From: Clostridia bacterium
Lineage (GTDB): Bacteria; Bacillota; Clostridia; Oscillospirales; Acutalibacteraceae
Reading direction: 5' to 3'
DNA: 48,452 nt
Assembly: GCA_017625435.1 (NCBI GenBank)
Contig: JAGAKX010000049.1
Location: 1 to 48,452, forward strand
The notes under the pieces were generated by a model that was given only the letters and a program-made list of their open reading frames with translations, did no database searches and was not told the DNA's origin. Positions 34,114 to 42,735 of the stretch are shown here, in pieces. How positions within the stretch are numbered: position 1 is the first letter of the stretch; each line of letters opens with the position of its first letter. Both the position numbers and the translations under genes were made by a program.

Positions 34114-34379
34114 TGGCTGAATATTTTATTGTAATTTCCGTGATAACGGCAATAATTACCGTATACGACAAATTTGCGTCAAAATATCTGCCCCGCTTCA
34201 GAATCCCCGAAAAGGTTCTCCTTGCTACGGGCTTTATAGGCGGTGCCGCAGCTGAATTTATCACAATGAAAATAATACGCCACAAAACACGGCACAAAAA
34301 ATTTATGAGAGGACTGCCCCTGATGATTGTCCTGCACATAATCATTATCGGCATCCTTGTATACAGAGTTTATTTTTAG
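34113..34379 (+). CDS. DUF1294 small membrane protein
   Basis: 88 residues with about three hydrophobic stretches and the family motif DKFASKYLPRFRIPEKVLL, then IRHKTRHKKFMRGLP. The family is widespread and of unknown function. Its ATG shares one base with the stop of the GH5 gene, so the two are coupled. Confidence 0.85.
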   Translation: MAEYFIVISVITAIITVYDKFASKYLPRFRIPEKVLLATGFIGGAAAEFITMKIIRHKTRHKKFMRGLPLMIVLHIIIIGILVYRVYF

Positions 34380-34388
34380 GAGCAAAAA

Positions 34389-35126
34389 ATGTTAGAAGTA
34401 AAAAACATAGGCTTTACCGTTGAAAATGAAAACGGCGGTGGCAGTCTTGAAATAATAGAGGATGTTTCCTTCACACTTGAGGACGGAAAATTCCTTGTAA
34501 TCACAGGTCCCAACGGCGGCGGAAAATCAACGCTGGCACGTCTTATAATGGGCATAGAAAAGCCCACAAAGGGAGAGATTTTATATAACGGAACGGATAT
34601 AACAAATCTTTCAATAACAGAAAGGGCAAAGCTCGGTATCGGCTATGCCTTCCAGCAGCCTCCCCGATTTAAGGGACTTACCGTAAGAAAGCTTTTATCC
34701 TTGGCACACGGCAGCGATCTGCCCGAAAACGAGTGCTGCTCTTACCTTACAAGGGTAGGTCTTTGCTCAATGGACTATCTCAACCGTGAGGTAGACACTT
34801 CCCTTTCCGGCGGCGAGGTAAAGAGAATTGAAATCGCAACACTTATGGCAAGAAACTTAGGTCTTGCAATATATGACGAGCCCGAAGCAGGAATAGACCT
34901 CTGGAGCTTTTCAATGCTTGTTCAGTCCTTCAGGGATATTGCCGCAGAGCGAAACGAAAGCGTTATGATAATCTCACATCAGGAGAGAATTATGCAGCTT
35001 GCAGACGATATTCTTGTTATTGCTGACGGCAAAATCCGTTCATTCGGCACAAAAGAGGAAATTCTCCCCACACTTCTGGGAGAATTTGACAGCAAATGCT
35101 CATTGAGAGGTGACGGAAATGCTTAA
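34389..35126 (+). CDS. sufC: SufC-like ABC ATPase for Fe-S cluster assembly
   Basis: 245 residues. Walker A GPNGGGKST, Q-loop AFQQPPRFKG, signature SLSGGEVKRIEIA, Walker B LAIYDEPEAGID and the switch His in ISHQER are all present, and PEAGID is the SufC form of the D-loop. It powers cluster assembly with its SufB/D partner, whose gene overlaps it by 8 bases. Confidence 0.93.
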   Translation: MLEVKNIGFTVENENGGGSLEIIEDVSFTLEDGKFLVITGPNGGGKSTLARLIMGIEKPTKGEILYNGTDITNLSITERAKLGIGYAFQQPPRFKGLTVRKLLSLAHGSDLPENECCSYLTRVGLCSMDYLNREVDTSLSGGEVKRIEIATLMARNLGLAIYDEPEAGIDLWSFSMLVQSFRDIAAERNESVMIISHQERIMQLADDILVIADGKIRSFGTKEEILPTLLGEFDSKCSLRGDGNA

Positions 35127-36042
35127 TATAACAGACAAGAACTTACTTGACAGAATCTCCGATTTTTCTTCAATTCCCGTGGGAGCCTCCTACAACATAA
35201 GAAAAAACGGTCAGGGTGTGGAAAGAAGCACCAACGAAAAGGTACTCATTACCAACAAAACCGACAAACCCGGGATTGACATCACCGTTCTTCCCGAAAC
35301 AAAGGGAGAAAAGATATATATCCCCGTAATCATCACCGAGGAGGGTGTTTCCGACAAGGTTTACAACGATTTTTACATCGGTGAAAATGCAGATGTTACA
35401 ATAATTGCAGGCTGCGGTATTCACAATTCCGGCTGTAACGAAAGCCGTCACGAGGGTATTCACCGCTTCTTTATCGGCAAGAATGCACGTGTTGTATACA
35501 TTGAAAAGCACTACGGCGAGGGTGAGGGCACGGGTGAAAAAATTCTCAATCCCGAAACGGCCGTTTATATGGAGGAAAATTCCGTCTGCGAAATGGAATC
35601 CGTACAGATAAAGGGCGTAGACTCCACAAAGAGAAACACCGTAGCAAAGCTCGGCAAAAATGCAAAGTTTATCGTAACAGAGCGTCTTATGACCCACGGT
35701 AAGCAGATTGCAGATTCGGATATGACAATTGAGCTCAACGGCGAGGGGGCATCCGCGCAGATTATCTCACGTTCCGTTGCAAAGGATGAATCGAAGCAGG
35801 TGTTCTACCCCAAGGCGGTAGGCAATGCTCCCTGCTCGGCACACGTGCAGTGCGACTCAATTATTATGGATAATGCGGGCATACGCTCAATTCCCGAAAT
35901 TGCCGCAAACCACGCAGAAGCCGCAATTATCCACGAGGCGGCTATAGGCAGAATCAACAATGAACAGCTTCTGAAATTAATGACCTTCGGTATGACCCCG
36001 GAAGAAGCCGAGGAAATTATTATTCAGGGCTTCTTAAACTAA
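35119..36042 (+). CDS. SufB/SufD-like Fe-S scaffold, minimal type
   Basis: 307 residues, much shorter than a typical SufB (about 470). It carries the beta-helix core of the SufBD family (DVTIIAGCGIHNSGCNESRH, KNARVVYIEKHYGEG, DNAGIRSIPEIAANHAEAAI, the last with a conserved HAEA/HEA segment) and ends EEAEEIIIQGFLN. With sufC it forms a two-gene system like the SUF-like minimal systems of anaerobes, and no sufS, sufU or second SufB/D is nearby. The ATG at 35119 has AGAGGTG upstream. Confidence 0.9.
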   Translation: MLNITDKNLLDRISDFSSIPVGASYNIRKNGQGVERSTNEKVLITNKTDKPGIDITVLPETKGEKIYIPVIITEEGVSDKVYNDFYIGENADVTIIAGCGIHNSGCNESRHEGIHRFFIGKNARVVYIEKHYGEGEGTGEKILNPETAVYMEENSVCEMESVQIKGVDSTKRNTVAKLGKNAKFIVTERLMTHGKQIADSDMTIELNGEGASAQIISRSVAKDESKQVFYPKAVGNAPCSAHVQCDSIIMDNAGIRSIPEIAANHAEAAIIHEAAIGRINNEQLLKLMTFGMTPEEAEEIIIQGFLN

Positions 36043-36048
36043 AAAAAC

Positions 36049-36072
36049 GGCACCTTCCCTAGGGATGGTGCC
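36049..36072 (+). terminator. Stem-loop between the SufB/D-like gene and rqcP
   Basis: GGCACC-TTCCC / GGGAT-GGTGCC after a run of A's. The 3' side lacks a good T-run, so it may be only an attenuator or mRNA-stability hairpin. Confidence 0.5.
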
Positions 36073-36100
36073 TGAATATTATAGACAAAAGGAGAAAATT

Positions 36101-36340
36101 ATGCGACTTGACAAATATCTCAAGGTTTCACGCCTTGTAAAAAGAAGAACCGTTGCAAACGAGCTTTGCGATGCCAAGCACGTTGAGGTAAACGGCAAGA
36201 CGGCGCGTGCATCCTATGAAATCAAGGTCGGCGACGTTATTGACATTCAGATGGGCTCAAACCACATAAAGGCTGAGGTTCTGACCGTCACCGAATACGC
36301 AACAAAGGAAAGCGCATCAACAATGTATAAGCTTATCTGA
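36101..36340 (+). CDS. rqcP: RqcP-type S4-domain RNA-binding protein
   Basis: 79 residues, MRLDKYLKVSRLVKRRTVAN then VEVNGKTARASYEIKVGDVI: an S4 domain of the YabO/RqcP kind, close to its usual length (about 86). RqcP helps add Ala tails to peptides on stalled 50S subunits. ATG at 36101 has GGAG upstream; an earlier ATG-like start at 36065 lies in the hairpin before it. Confidence 0.93.
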   Translation: MRLDKYLKVSRLVKRRTVANELCDAKHVEVNGKTARASYEIKVGDVIDIQMGSNHIKAEVLTVTEYATKESASTMYKLI

Positions 36341-36379
36341 CCCTCTGTTGCTTATTTTACAAAAAAAGGGGAAGACAAT

Positions 36380-37645
36380 ATGAGAAAGTACAATAAGCAA
36401 AGATTTCCCTTCGGAGCGTTTGCGGTTATTCTTGTAATCTGTGTGCTTGTGAGCACCTTATCGGGTGCCGGCGGAGCATTTTTTATGTTCAGGCTTCTTT
36501 ACAGCACACCGGAAGAAACCACGGCACACGAATTCGTTATTGAAGAAACAACCGTGACTCCTGCCGTTTCCGTAACGGAAGCCACCACCGAAAACGTAAC
36601 ACTTCCGGAGGAAACAACAAACGCTGCTCCTCCCGAAACAGTAACGGTTTATGTCCCTGCTGAGAAGCCCTCGGATGCCCTTTCAAAGGGTGAAATCTAC
36701 TCCGCAGCGGTAAACAGCATCGTAACAATAACCTCCTCGTGGAAGCAGTATTATTCCTCAATTTTCGGCTCTTACTACCGTCCGGCAAAGATGTCCGGCA
36801 CGGGATTCTGTGTTTCGGACAGCGGTTATATTGTCACAAACCATCACGTCATAGAGCACGCTGAGGAGCTTACCGTCACGGATTATAACGGTAATGAATA
36901 CAAGGCAAAGCTGGTGGGCAGCGAGCCCTCCAACGACTTTGCGGTAATAAAAATCAATACAGACACCGTACCTGCAAAGCTGGGAAATTCTTCAGACCTC
37001 AGCGTGGGCGATGACATCGTTGTCATCGGAAATGCTCTCGGCGAGCTTTCCTATACCTACACCGATGGAATTGTAAGCCATCTGAGCCGTCTTGTTACAC
37101 TTGAAAGCGGCGAAGAAGTAAATATGTTCCAGACTAATGCCGCCATAAACAACGGAAATTCAGGCGGTCCCGTCTATAACATCAAGGGCGAGGTTGTGGG
37201 AATTGCCAGTGCAAAATATGCCTCGGATAAAATTGAAGGCCTTGGCTTCTGTATTCCGATAGATGACGTAAAAACTATGATTTCCGATATTATAGTTTTC
37301 GGCTATGTCAAGGGCAAGCCATCTCTCGGGATTACGGTACAGACCGTAACATCCTCTATGGCAAACCGCCATTCAATTCCTATGGGCTGCTATATTGTTG
37401 CTCTGGACAAGGACTCCCCCTGCTATGAAGCGGGACTCCGTTCGGGTGATGTAATAACAAAGCTCGGCAATAAAACAATTGCCTCCGCCGAGGATATCGG
37501 GAAATATCTTTCGGAGAAAAAAGCAGGCGACAAATCAAATGTTACCTACTATTCTTCGGGAGAGACAAAAACCGTCAGCATAAAAATCGGAGAATACAAG
37601 CCCTCCGACCCCAGGACAAATTACTCGAACGTATATGATTTCTGA
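36380..37645 (+). CDS. HtrA/DegP-like membrane-anchored serine protease with PDZ domain
   Basis: 421 residues. One N-terminal membrane anchor (FGAFAVILVICVLVSTLSGA) and a Thr/Glu-rich linker (about 45-100) precede the trypsin-like domain. The triad is seen at NHHVIEHA, SNDFAVIKI and NNGNSGGPVYN. A PDZ domain (GVTVQTV-like GITVQTVTS, AGLRSGDVITKLGNKTI) ends it. It would degrade misfolded proteins at the outer face of the membrane. GGGGAAG lies before the ATG. Confidence 0.94.
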   Translation: MRKYNKQRFPFGAFAVILVICVLVSTLSGAGGAFFMFRLLYSTPEETTAHEFVIEETTVTPAVSVTEATTENVTLPEETTNAAPPETVTVYVPAEKPSDALSKGEIYSAAVNSIVTITSSWKQYYSSIFGSYYRPAKMSGTGFCVSDSGYIVTNHHVIEHAEELTVTDYNGNEYKAKLVGSEPSNDFAVIKINTDTVPAKLGNSSDLSVGDDIVVIGNALGELSYTYTDGIVSHLSRLVTLESGEEVNMFQTNAAINNGNSGGPVYNIKGEVVGIASAKYASDKIEGLGFCIPIDDVKTMISDIIVFGYVKGKPSLGITVQTVTSSMANRHSIPMGCYIVALDKDSPCYEAGLRSGDVITKLGNKTIASAEDIGKYLSEKKAGDKSNVTYYSSGETKTVSIKIGEYKPSDPRTNYSNVYDF

Positions 37646-37652
37646 TAAAAAA

Positions 37653-37688
37653 CAACGTCCCGTCACAAGACGGGACGTTGAACATTTA
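37653..37688. terminator. Bidirectional terminator htrA/ferredoxin
   Basis: Stem CAACGTCCCGTC / GACGGGACGTTG with an ACAA loop, A-run at left and T-run (37683-37692) at right. Confidence 0.9.
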
Positions 37689-37697
37689 TTTTTTTAA

Positions 37698-37865
37698 TCA
37701 GTCCTGAACGGGAGCCTCAACGGGGCAAGCGTCTGCACAAGCGCCGCATTCGATGCAAGCGTCCTCATCGATAACATAGATATCGCCTTCGGAGATAGCC
37801 TCTACGGGGCATTCTGCTGCACAAGCGCCGCAAGCGATACAAGCGTCTGTAATTTTGTATGACAT
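37698..37865 (-). CDS. 2[4Fe-4S] clostridial-type ferredoxin
   Basis: 55 residues with two CxxCxxCxxxCP motifs, CIACGACAAECP and CIECGACADACP. It carries low-potential electrons in the cytoplasm, as in anaerobes. The ATG at 37865 has AGGAGG upstream; upstream in-frame residues are not needed. It has its own promoter at 37895-37922. Confidence 0.96.
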   Translation of the reverse strand: MSYKITDACIACGACAAECPVEAISEGDIYVIDEDACIECGACADACPVEAPVQD

Positions 37866-37894
37866 TTGTTTTTCCTCCTTTTGAGTTTTTCTTA

Positions 37895-37922
37895 ATTGTA
37901 GCATATATAAAGAAAATTTCAA
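37895..37922 (-). promoter_or_regulatory. Sigma-A promoter of the ferredoxin gene
   Basis: TTGAAA (37917-37922), 16-base spacer, TACAAT (37895-37900) on the minus strand. Confidence 0.7.
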
Positions 37923-37946
37923 TATGTTTTTAAAAAATTTTCTCTC

Positions 37947-38810
37947 TTATTCAATATCTTTAAGGGCTGCGATTTCCTCTCGGTTAAGCTTAATCTGTGC
38001 ATCCCTTATAATCTTTACGTCCCTGCGGTTATATTTGCCGGGTGCTGCATCGGGATTCCGGTCAAGACGGACCTTGAGCATACCTGTAAGAAGATTGTTA
38101 TCAACGACCTCACCCTTGCCGTCAGCAGTCTCAACGAGAGCACCGATTTTGGGAGTTATTTTAAGAAGATATTCGTAAGATGACTGTTCATACTTGAGAC
38201 AGCACATAAGTCTTCCGCAGGTACCGCTGATTTTTACCGGATTAAGAGAAAGTCCCTGTTCCTTAGCCATTTTTATGGAAACGGGCTGGAAATCGTGTAA
38301 AAATTCCTTACAGCAGAAGCCTCTTCCGCAGATACCGAGTCCGCCGAGAAGCTTAGCCTCGTCTCTCACACCTATCTGACGAAGCTCTATTCTGACCTTG
38401 AATACGGATGCAAGGCATTTTACAAGCTCTCTGAAGTCAACTCTTTCGGGAGCGGTATAGAAAAACAGCACCTTGGAGCCGTCAAAGGTATATTCTACGT
38501 CAAGCAGATGCATATCAAGACCGAACTGCTTGATTTTTTCTTCGCAGATGGCGAATGCCTTTTCCTCCTTGCGGAGATTCTTCTCCATATTGGCGAGGTC
38601 TTCGGCATTTGCAACCCTTATTATGCTTTTAAGGGGCTTTACGAGGACATCCTCGCTTACCTCCTTGTTGGCAACCGCACATTCGCCGCACTCAATACCG
38701 CGCACGGTTTCAACAATAACGTACTGTCCCTCGTCCACCTTTTTGCCTGCAGGATCAAAATAGTAAACCTTTTTTGTATTTCTGAATCTGACGCCAATTA
38801 TTTCAGCCAT
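37947..38810 (-). CDS. ricT: RicT/PSP1 domain protein
   Basis: 287 residues with the PSP1 core: GVRFRNTKKVYYFDP, CGECAVANKEV, QIGVRDEAKLLGGLGICGRG then FCCKEFL and CGRLMCCLKYEQSSYE, giving the cysteine pairs that hold an iron-sulfur cluster in the RicT/YaaT protein. In Bacillus it steers RNase Y and sporulation. The position beside holB and darA matches the conserved Firmicute cluster, but RicA and RicF are not in the window. Confidence 0.93.
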   Translation of the reverse strand: MAEIIGVRFRNTKKVYYFDPAGKKVDEGQYVIVETVRGIECGECAVANKEVSEDVLVKPLKSIIRVANAEDLANMEKNLRKEEKAFAICEEKIKQFGLDMHLLDVEYTFDGSKVLFFYTAPERVDFRELVKCLASVFKVRIELRQIGVRDEAKLLGGLGICGRGFCCKEFLHDFQPVSIKMAKEQGLSLNPVKISGTCGRLMCCLKYEQSSYEYLLKITPKIGALVETADGKGEVVDNNLLTGMLKVRLDRNPDAAPGKYNRRDVKIIRDAQIKLNREEIAALKDIE

Positions 38811-38843
38811 ATTAATTATGCAAGAATTATCTTGCCCTTTCTG

Positions 38844-39743
38844 TTATTTTCTTTCCTTCAATATTCTTGCCGTTTCCGCAGAAAATCTTGAAATAAGAAG
38901 ATTTTCGTTTGCATTACGGCCTGCTTCTTCTATTATTTTATCCAAAACTTCTTTAATTTGCAATAGTGAAGATATTTTATAGCTTCTTGAAAGAGAATAT
39001 GCCGCCATATCGCTGCCCGACAGAGGGGGCGCACCGCTTCCTTCTGCCATAGCATCTCTTATTATAAGAATAAGCCTTTCAGCCACCGATGCCATCATTT
39101 TTCTGTTTTTGTTCATGGGGGCACAAGTCAGCATCACACCGAATTCATCCTCGTCACAAAGGGCAAAGGCGATTTTTTCGGCAGTTTCGTTTACCTTTTC
39201 ATCGTTTTTTCTGCTTTTCGAGGAAAGGGTATCTCCTAAAGGATATTCCGTAAGACGGGAAATAACCGTCGTCAGAAGCCCTTCCCTGCCGTCACAGCAG
39301 AAAATGAACATAGTATCCTCGGGAGGCTCCTCAACGGATTTAAGCAAAGCATTCTGCACCACAGCCTGCATTTCATCGCAGTCAGGGAAAATAAAAACCT
39401 TGTTAAGCCCCTCTGTAGGAGAAGAGGAAAGCCTTGCGAGACAGTTTTCACGGACCGTTTTTACGGAAAGAAGCTTTTTTCCGTCCTCGGGAACAATCTT
39501 AAAAACATCGGGGTGAAGCCCTGCCCTGACACGAAGACAGGCGCTGCACTTCATACAGGGCTCACGGTCGGTACCGTCCGTTTCCGTACAAAGCACGGCA
39601 GAGGCAAGCTCCAGCGCACACTTTTCGCGAAGTGCGTTGCTTCCCCCCGACAGCAGTATGCTGCAGGGAAGACGGCCCAGCCTTACGGCGGAATTCACCG
39701 CCTTTATTGTATTTTCGGGTATTTCCTTATCCGTAAAAAGCAT
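38844..39743 (-). CDS. holB: DNA polymerase III delta-prime subunit
   Basis: 299 residues. RLPCSILLSGGSNALREKCA is the region of the nucleotide loop (the lysine motif is degenerate, as usual for delta-prime), CMKCSACLRVRAGLHPD gives zinc cysteines, and VQNALLKSVEEPPEDTMFIF is the sensor region. It is part of the clamp loader. A GTG at 39752 overlapping the darA stop is the other possible start. Next to darA and ricT as in Bacillus. Confidence 0.9.
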   Translation of the reverse strand: MLFTDKEIPENTIKAVNSAVRLGRLPCSILLSGGSNALREKCALELASAVLCTETDGTDREPCMKCSACLRVRAGLHPDVFKIVPEDGKKLLSVKTVRENCLARLSSSPTEGLNKVFIFPDCDEMQAVVQNALLKSVEEPPEDTMFIFCCDGREGLLTTVISRLTEYPLGDTLSSKSRKNDEKVNETAEKIAFALCDEDEFGVMLTCAPMNKNRKMMASVAERLILIIRDAMAEGSGAPPLSGSDMAAYSLSRSYKISSLLQIKEVLDKIIEEAGRNANENLLISRFSAETARILKERK

Positions 39744-39748
39744 AATTC

Positions 39749-40075
39749 TCACATCTTGACAAATCTGTCAATATCAATAACAAATACCGTAGCACCGCCC
39801 ACGGTAATTTCCACGGGAAGAGAGGTAAAAAACTGATCCATATGGCTTCCCGCACCCGTGCTTACCATCTGAGTACGCTTTGAACAGCAGTCTCTCATAA
39901 CATCAAGACACGCATCAACCTTATCCTCTTCGACACCGATAAGGAAGGTCACGTTTCCTGCCTTGAGAAAACCGCCGGTAGTGGAAAGCTTTGTGGACAT
40001 AAAACCTGCCTTGTTGAGATTCGTTGTAAGCTTTCCCGAATCATCCTTGTTTACAATTGCAATAATCAGTTTCAT
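39749..40075 (-). CDS. darA: Cyclic-di-AMP receptor DarA/PstA
   Basis: 108 residues, PII-like. KLIIAIVNKDDSGKLT, NKAGFMSTKLSTTGGFLKAG and VTFLIGVEEDKVD are the family hallmarks. It binds c-di-AMP and is cytoplasmic. GGAG precedes the ATG. Its position right before holB is the usual one. Confidence 0.94.
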   Translation of the reverse strand: MKLIIAIVNKDDSGKLTTNLNKAGFMSTKLSTTGGFLKAGNVTFLIGVEEDKVDACLDVMRDCCSKRTQMVSTGAGSHMDQFFTSLPVEITVGGATVFVIDIDRFVKM

Positions 40076-40107
40076 AGGGGCTCTCCTTTACACAGTTTAT
40101 TTTTTAT

Positions 40108-40884
40108 TTATTTTAATATGTCCAGATTGCGGTCAATAACTGCCTTTCCTCGCCAGGAAAAGGCTCTGTTTTCGATTTCCGTTTCCTTTGTGACAAAAGG
40201 CACGGCAGTACCGATAAACTCCTTTATGGGGGTAATTTCGGCATTTTTATTATAGGGACATACCTTCTGACAGATATCACAGCCCCAGGCACAGCCCGTT
40301 TTTTCAATGAGTCTTTTCGTCTCTTCATCCAGCTCCCCTTTTTTCTGGGAAAGGAAGGAGAGACATTTTTCCTTTATTATCTCCTTACCCGTAATTGCAC
40401 CTACGGGACAGGCGGACATGCATTCCATACAGCCCATACATAAGGAGGGCTTTTTTTCCGACAGGGGGAATTCTCTGTCCGTCACGATTTCGCCGAGAAA
40501 TACCCACGACCCGTAAACAGGACTTATAAAAAGGTTATTGATTCCCATAACGCCAAGCCCTGCATTTACGGCACAGCGCACCTCGGGGAGCGGTGAATTG
40601 TCAACAAATGCCTCGAAGGCATTTCCGGGGAAAGCCTCTTTAAGATTATCCCTTATTTCATTTATTATTTTCCCCGTAATATTATGATAATCCTCGCTTA
40701 CGGCATACCTTGAAATGTTGGAATTCTCATAAGCCTCTTCACCGAGATAATAGGGGAAAAGTATTGATATTACGGTTTTTGCCTTTTCGGGAATACGGCT
40801 TTTTGCTCTGCAGGAAATAAGAGAATCCCTGACCTCTGAAAAGGCACTGAAGCCGTAGGGCAGTCCCATAAAAAATTTATCCAT
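40108..40884 (-). CDS. QueG-like epoxyqueuosine reductase family protein, short
   Basis: 258 residues against about 380 for QueG. ISRYAVSEDYHNITGK and NAGLGVMGINNLFISPVYGS match QueG, and there are two [4Fe-4S] motifs, CMGCMECMSACP and CAWGCDICQKVCP. The C-terminal HEAT part is missing and the N-terminus is short; VDNSPLPEV keeps the Asp but not the ADVLE-like context. It may be a QueG relative with another job. AGGTG lies before the ATG. Confidence 0.8.
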   Translation of the reverse strand: MDKFFMGLPYGFSAFSEVRDSLISCRAKSRIPEKAKTVISILFPYYLGEEAYENSNISRYAVSEDYHNITGKIINEIRDNLKEAFPGNAFEAFVDNSPLPEVRCAVNAGLGVMGINNLFISPVYGSWVFLGEIVTDREFPLSEKKPSLCMGCMECMSACPVGAITGKEIIKEKCLSFLSQKKGELDEETKRLIEKTGCAWGCDICQKVCPYNKNAEITPIKEFIGTAVPFVTKETEIENRAFSWRGKAVIDRNLDILK

Positions 40885-40886
40885 TT

Positions 40887-41837
40887 TTACACCTGAGTAA
40901 GGGCTATCATTACGGGCATTGTAAGAATTGAAGCAAAGCTTACAAAGGCAACGGTCTTTGAAGCAACACCCGTATCTCTGCCGTATTTTGCGGCAAACAT
41001 TACGGTGTTGTTTGCGCTGGGAGCCGATGCCTGAATCATACAGGCGGTGAAAAGCGCACCCGTAAGAATACCCGTCATTTTCATTATAACATAAAATACC
41101 GCAGGAACGGCAATAATTTTTATCAAAGCAACAAGATACTGCTCTTTGTTCTTAAAAATTGTCTTAAGCCCCGCATTTGACATATAAGTACCCAGCATCA
41201 GCATCGCAAGAGGTGTATTCATGGAGCCTATGAAGGACACGGGGGACATTATGATTTCGGGGAGCTTTATTTTGAGAAGGAAAAAAGGAAGACCTATACA
41301 CACGGCAATTACACCGGGATTGAAAAACAGCTTTTTGGGGTTGAATTTCTCGGAAGCACCCTTTCCTCTGTTTATCTGCCATATTCCGTGGGTAAAGGTA
41401 AAAACCTGAAAAACAATGACACCTGCAGAGCAGTAGAATACACCCTCGCTGCCCAGCACCGCCTCTGCAAGAGGTAGTGCCATATAGCCCATATTTCCGT
41501 AAACACAGGCGAACTTGAACACGGCATTGTTGCCGTTATCCTTTTTTCTGAAAAAGGGCTCGGCAAGTACAATACCGAGAATATGCGTCACCGCACCGCC
41601 CAGAGCCGCAAGAAGAAAGCCCTTTGAGGTTTCGGGGGAAAATTCCGTCGTAAGAAAGGAATTTATAATGACACAGGGAGTGATTATATAAAAGAGAAGG
41701 TCATTTGCGGCTCTTGCGGTTTTTTCCGTAAAAATCTTCTTTTTGTCGCAGATAAAGCCCACAGCAACAATTATATAAAGAATTACAACCTGCTGTGCCG
41801 CAATAAGACAGTTCTGAAAAAACAATGAAAAATCCAC
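40887..41837 (-). CDS. AEC family membrane transporter
   Basis: 316 residues and about ten membrane segments: IAAQQVVILYIIVAVGFICD, TARAANDLLFYIITPCVIIN and the late SAPSANNTVMFAAKYGRDTG, the family's functional region. AEC proteins export auxin-like or other organic acids; the substrate here is not known. The start is a GTG with GAG upstream, just 1 base after the stop of the next gene. Gene order suggests one transcript with the QueG-like protein. Confidence 0.9.
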   Translation of the reverse strand: MDFSLFFQNCLIAAQQVVILYIIVAVGFICDKKKIFTEKTARAANDLLFYIITPCVIINSFLTTEFSPETSKGFLLAALGGAVTHILGIVLAEPFFRKKDNGNNAVFKFACVYGNMGYMALPLAEAVLGSEGVFYCSAGVIVFQVFTFTHGIWQINRGKGASEKFNPKKLFFNPGVIAVCIGLPFFLLKIKLPEIIMSPVSFIGSMNTPLAMLMLGTYMSNAGLKTIFKNKEQYLVALIKIIAVPAVFYVIMKMTGILTGALFTACMIQASAPSANNTVMFAAKYGRDTGVASKTVAFVSFASILTMPVMIALTQV

Positions 41838-41838
41838 T

Positions 41839-42717
41839 TTATTCGGTCTCCGTTACGGTATCTGTGATTTCAGCCGTTTCTTCGGCTCTTACAAAAAGGG
41901 ATGCAAGTGCATAGAGTCCGCCGCTAAGGGTATAAAGCTCGAAGGGGCAGTAGCTGACAACAAGCTCCGGCTTGAAAACACCCGCAAGAAGAGCGGGAAT
42001 TCCCGTTGCAAGGCAAAATCCTGCGGCAATTATGCCTGTTGCATAGTAAAACCATAAGGCGGATTTTCTGCCGATTCCCGTTGTAACCCTTGCATTCTCA
42101 AAAAGGAAAAGCATTAAAAATGCTGCTGAGTAAATTGCTAAGAAAAGCTGAGGAATCTTAATGTAGCTTACAGTTACCGAGAAAAATCCGAGAGTTTCGG
42201 CAAATGCCCACAAAACGGGGAAAAGCATAGGAATTTTAAGCTTGCCCGTAAGGGTACCCGTTTTAATATAGGAAAATACGGAAAGAAGAATTGCACCGGC
42301 ACCGAGAATGGAGAATACCGCACCGATAAGGCCTACATTTCCGCCTGCAGCCTCCTTCACAGAGGAAAAACTGCCGCCTGCGGATATCATAAGCTTTACG
42401 GATTTAAGTCCCTCATAAAGAAGGGTGAAAGCAAAAAAGAGACCTGCCCCCACATATAAGGGAGATGTACGCTTTTTGACGTCACCTGCCGGGAAATCCT
42501 TTATAAGATAACAGAGAATACAGACAACGACCGCAGCCCCTGCGGACAGTATGAACATAAGGGGCACGGTAATGTTATTGTTTGTAAAAAAGCCCGTTTC
42601 ACCGTCAGTCAGCAGGAAGGTCTGATATATTCTTACAGCAAGAAGCAGACCGAAAAGCACCAAAGACGTAAGCTTTACGGTTTTAAGGGAAAGAAGTGCG
42701 TTTCCTTTCAGTTTCAT
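41839..42717 (-). CDS. Polytopic membrane protein, unknown
   Basis: 292 residues, about eight hydrophobic segments, ending in an acidic tail with ITDTVTETE. I recognise no family. Segments such as TVPLMFILSAGAAVVVCILC and ALASLFVRAEE lie at each end. ATG at 42717 has AAAGG 8 bases upstream; a GTG three codons earlier is inside the ribosome site. It lies between citrate synthase and the AEC transporter with the same orientation. Confidence 0.75.
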   Translation of the reverse strand: MKLKGNALLSLKTVKLTSLVLFGLLLAVRIYQTFLLTDGETGFFTNNNITVPLMFILSAGAAVVVCILCYLIKDFPAGDVKKRTSPLYVGAGLFFAFTLLYEGLKSVKLMISAGGSFSSVKEAAGGNVGLIGAVFSILGAGAILLSVFSYIKTGTLTGKLKIPMLFPVLWAFAETLGFFSVTVSYIKIPQLFLAIYSAAFLMLFLFENARVTTGIGRKSALWFYYATGIIAAGFCLATGIPALLAGVFKPELVVSYCPFELYTLSGGLYALASLFVRAEETAEITDTVTETE

Positions 42718-42735
42718 TTCAATCACCTTTCCTTT

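Noticed and set aside
38844..39743. Broken HolB because the nucleotide loop lacks GKT/S
   Set aside because: Delta-prime subunits often have a degenerate loop and do not hydrolyse ATP.
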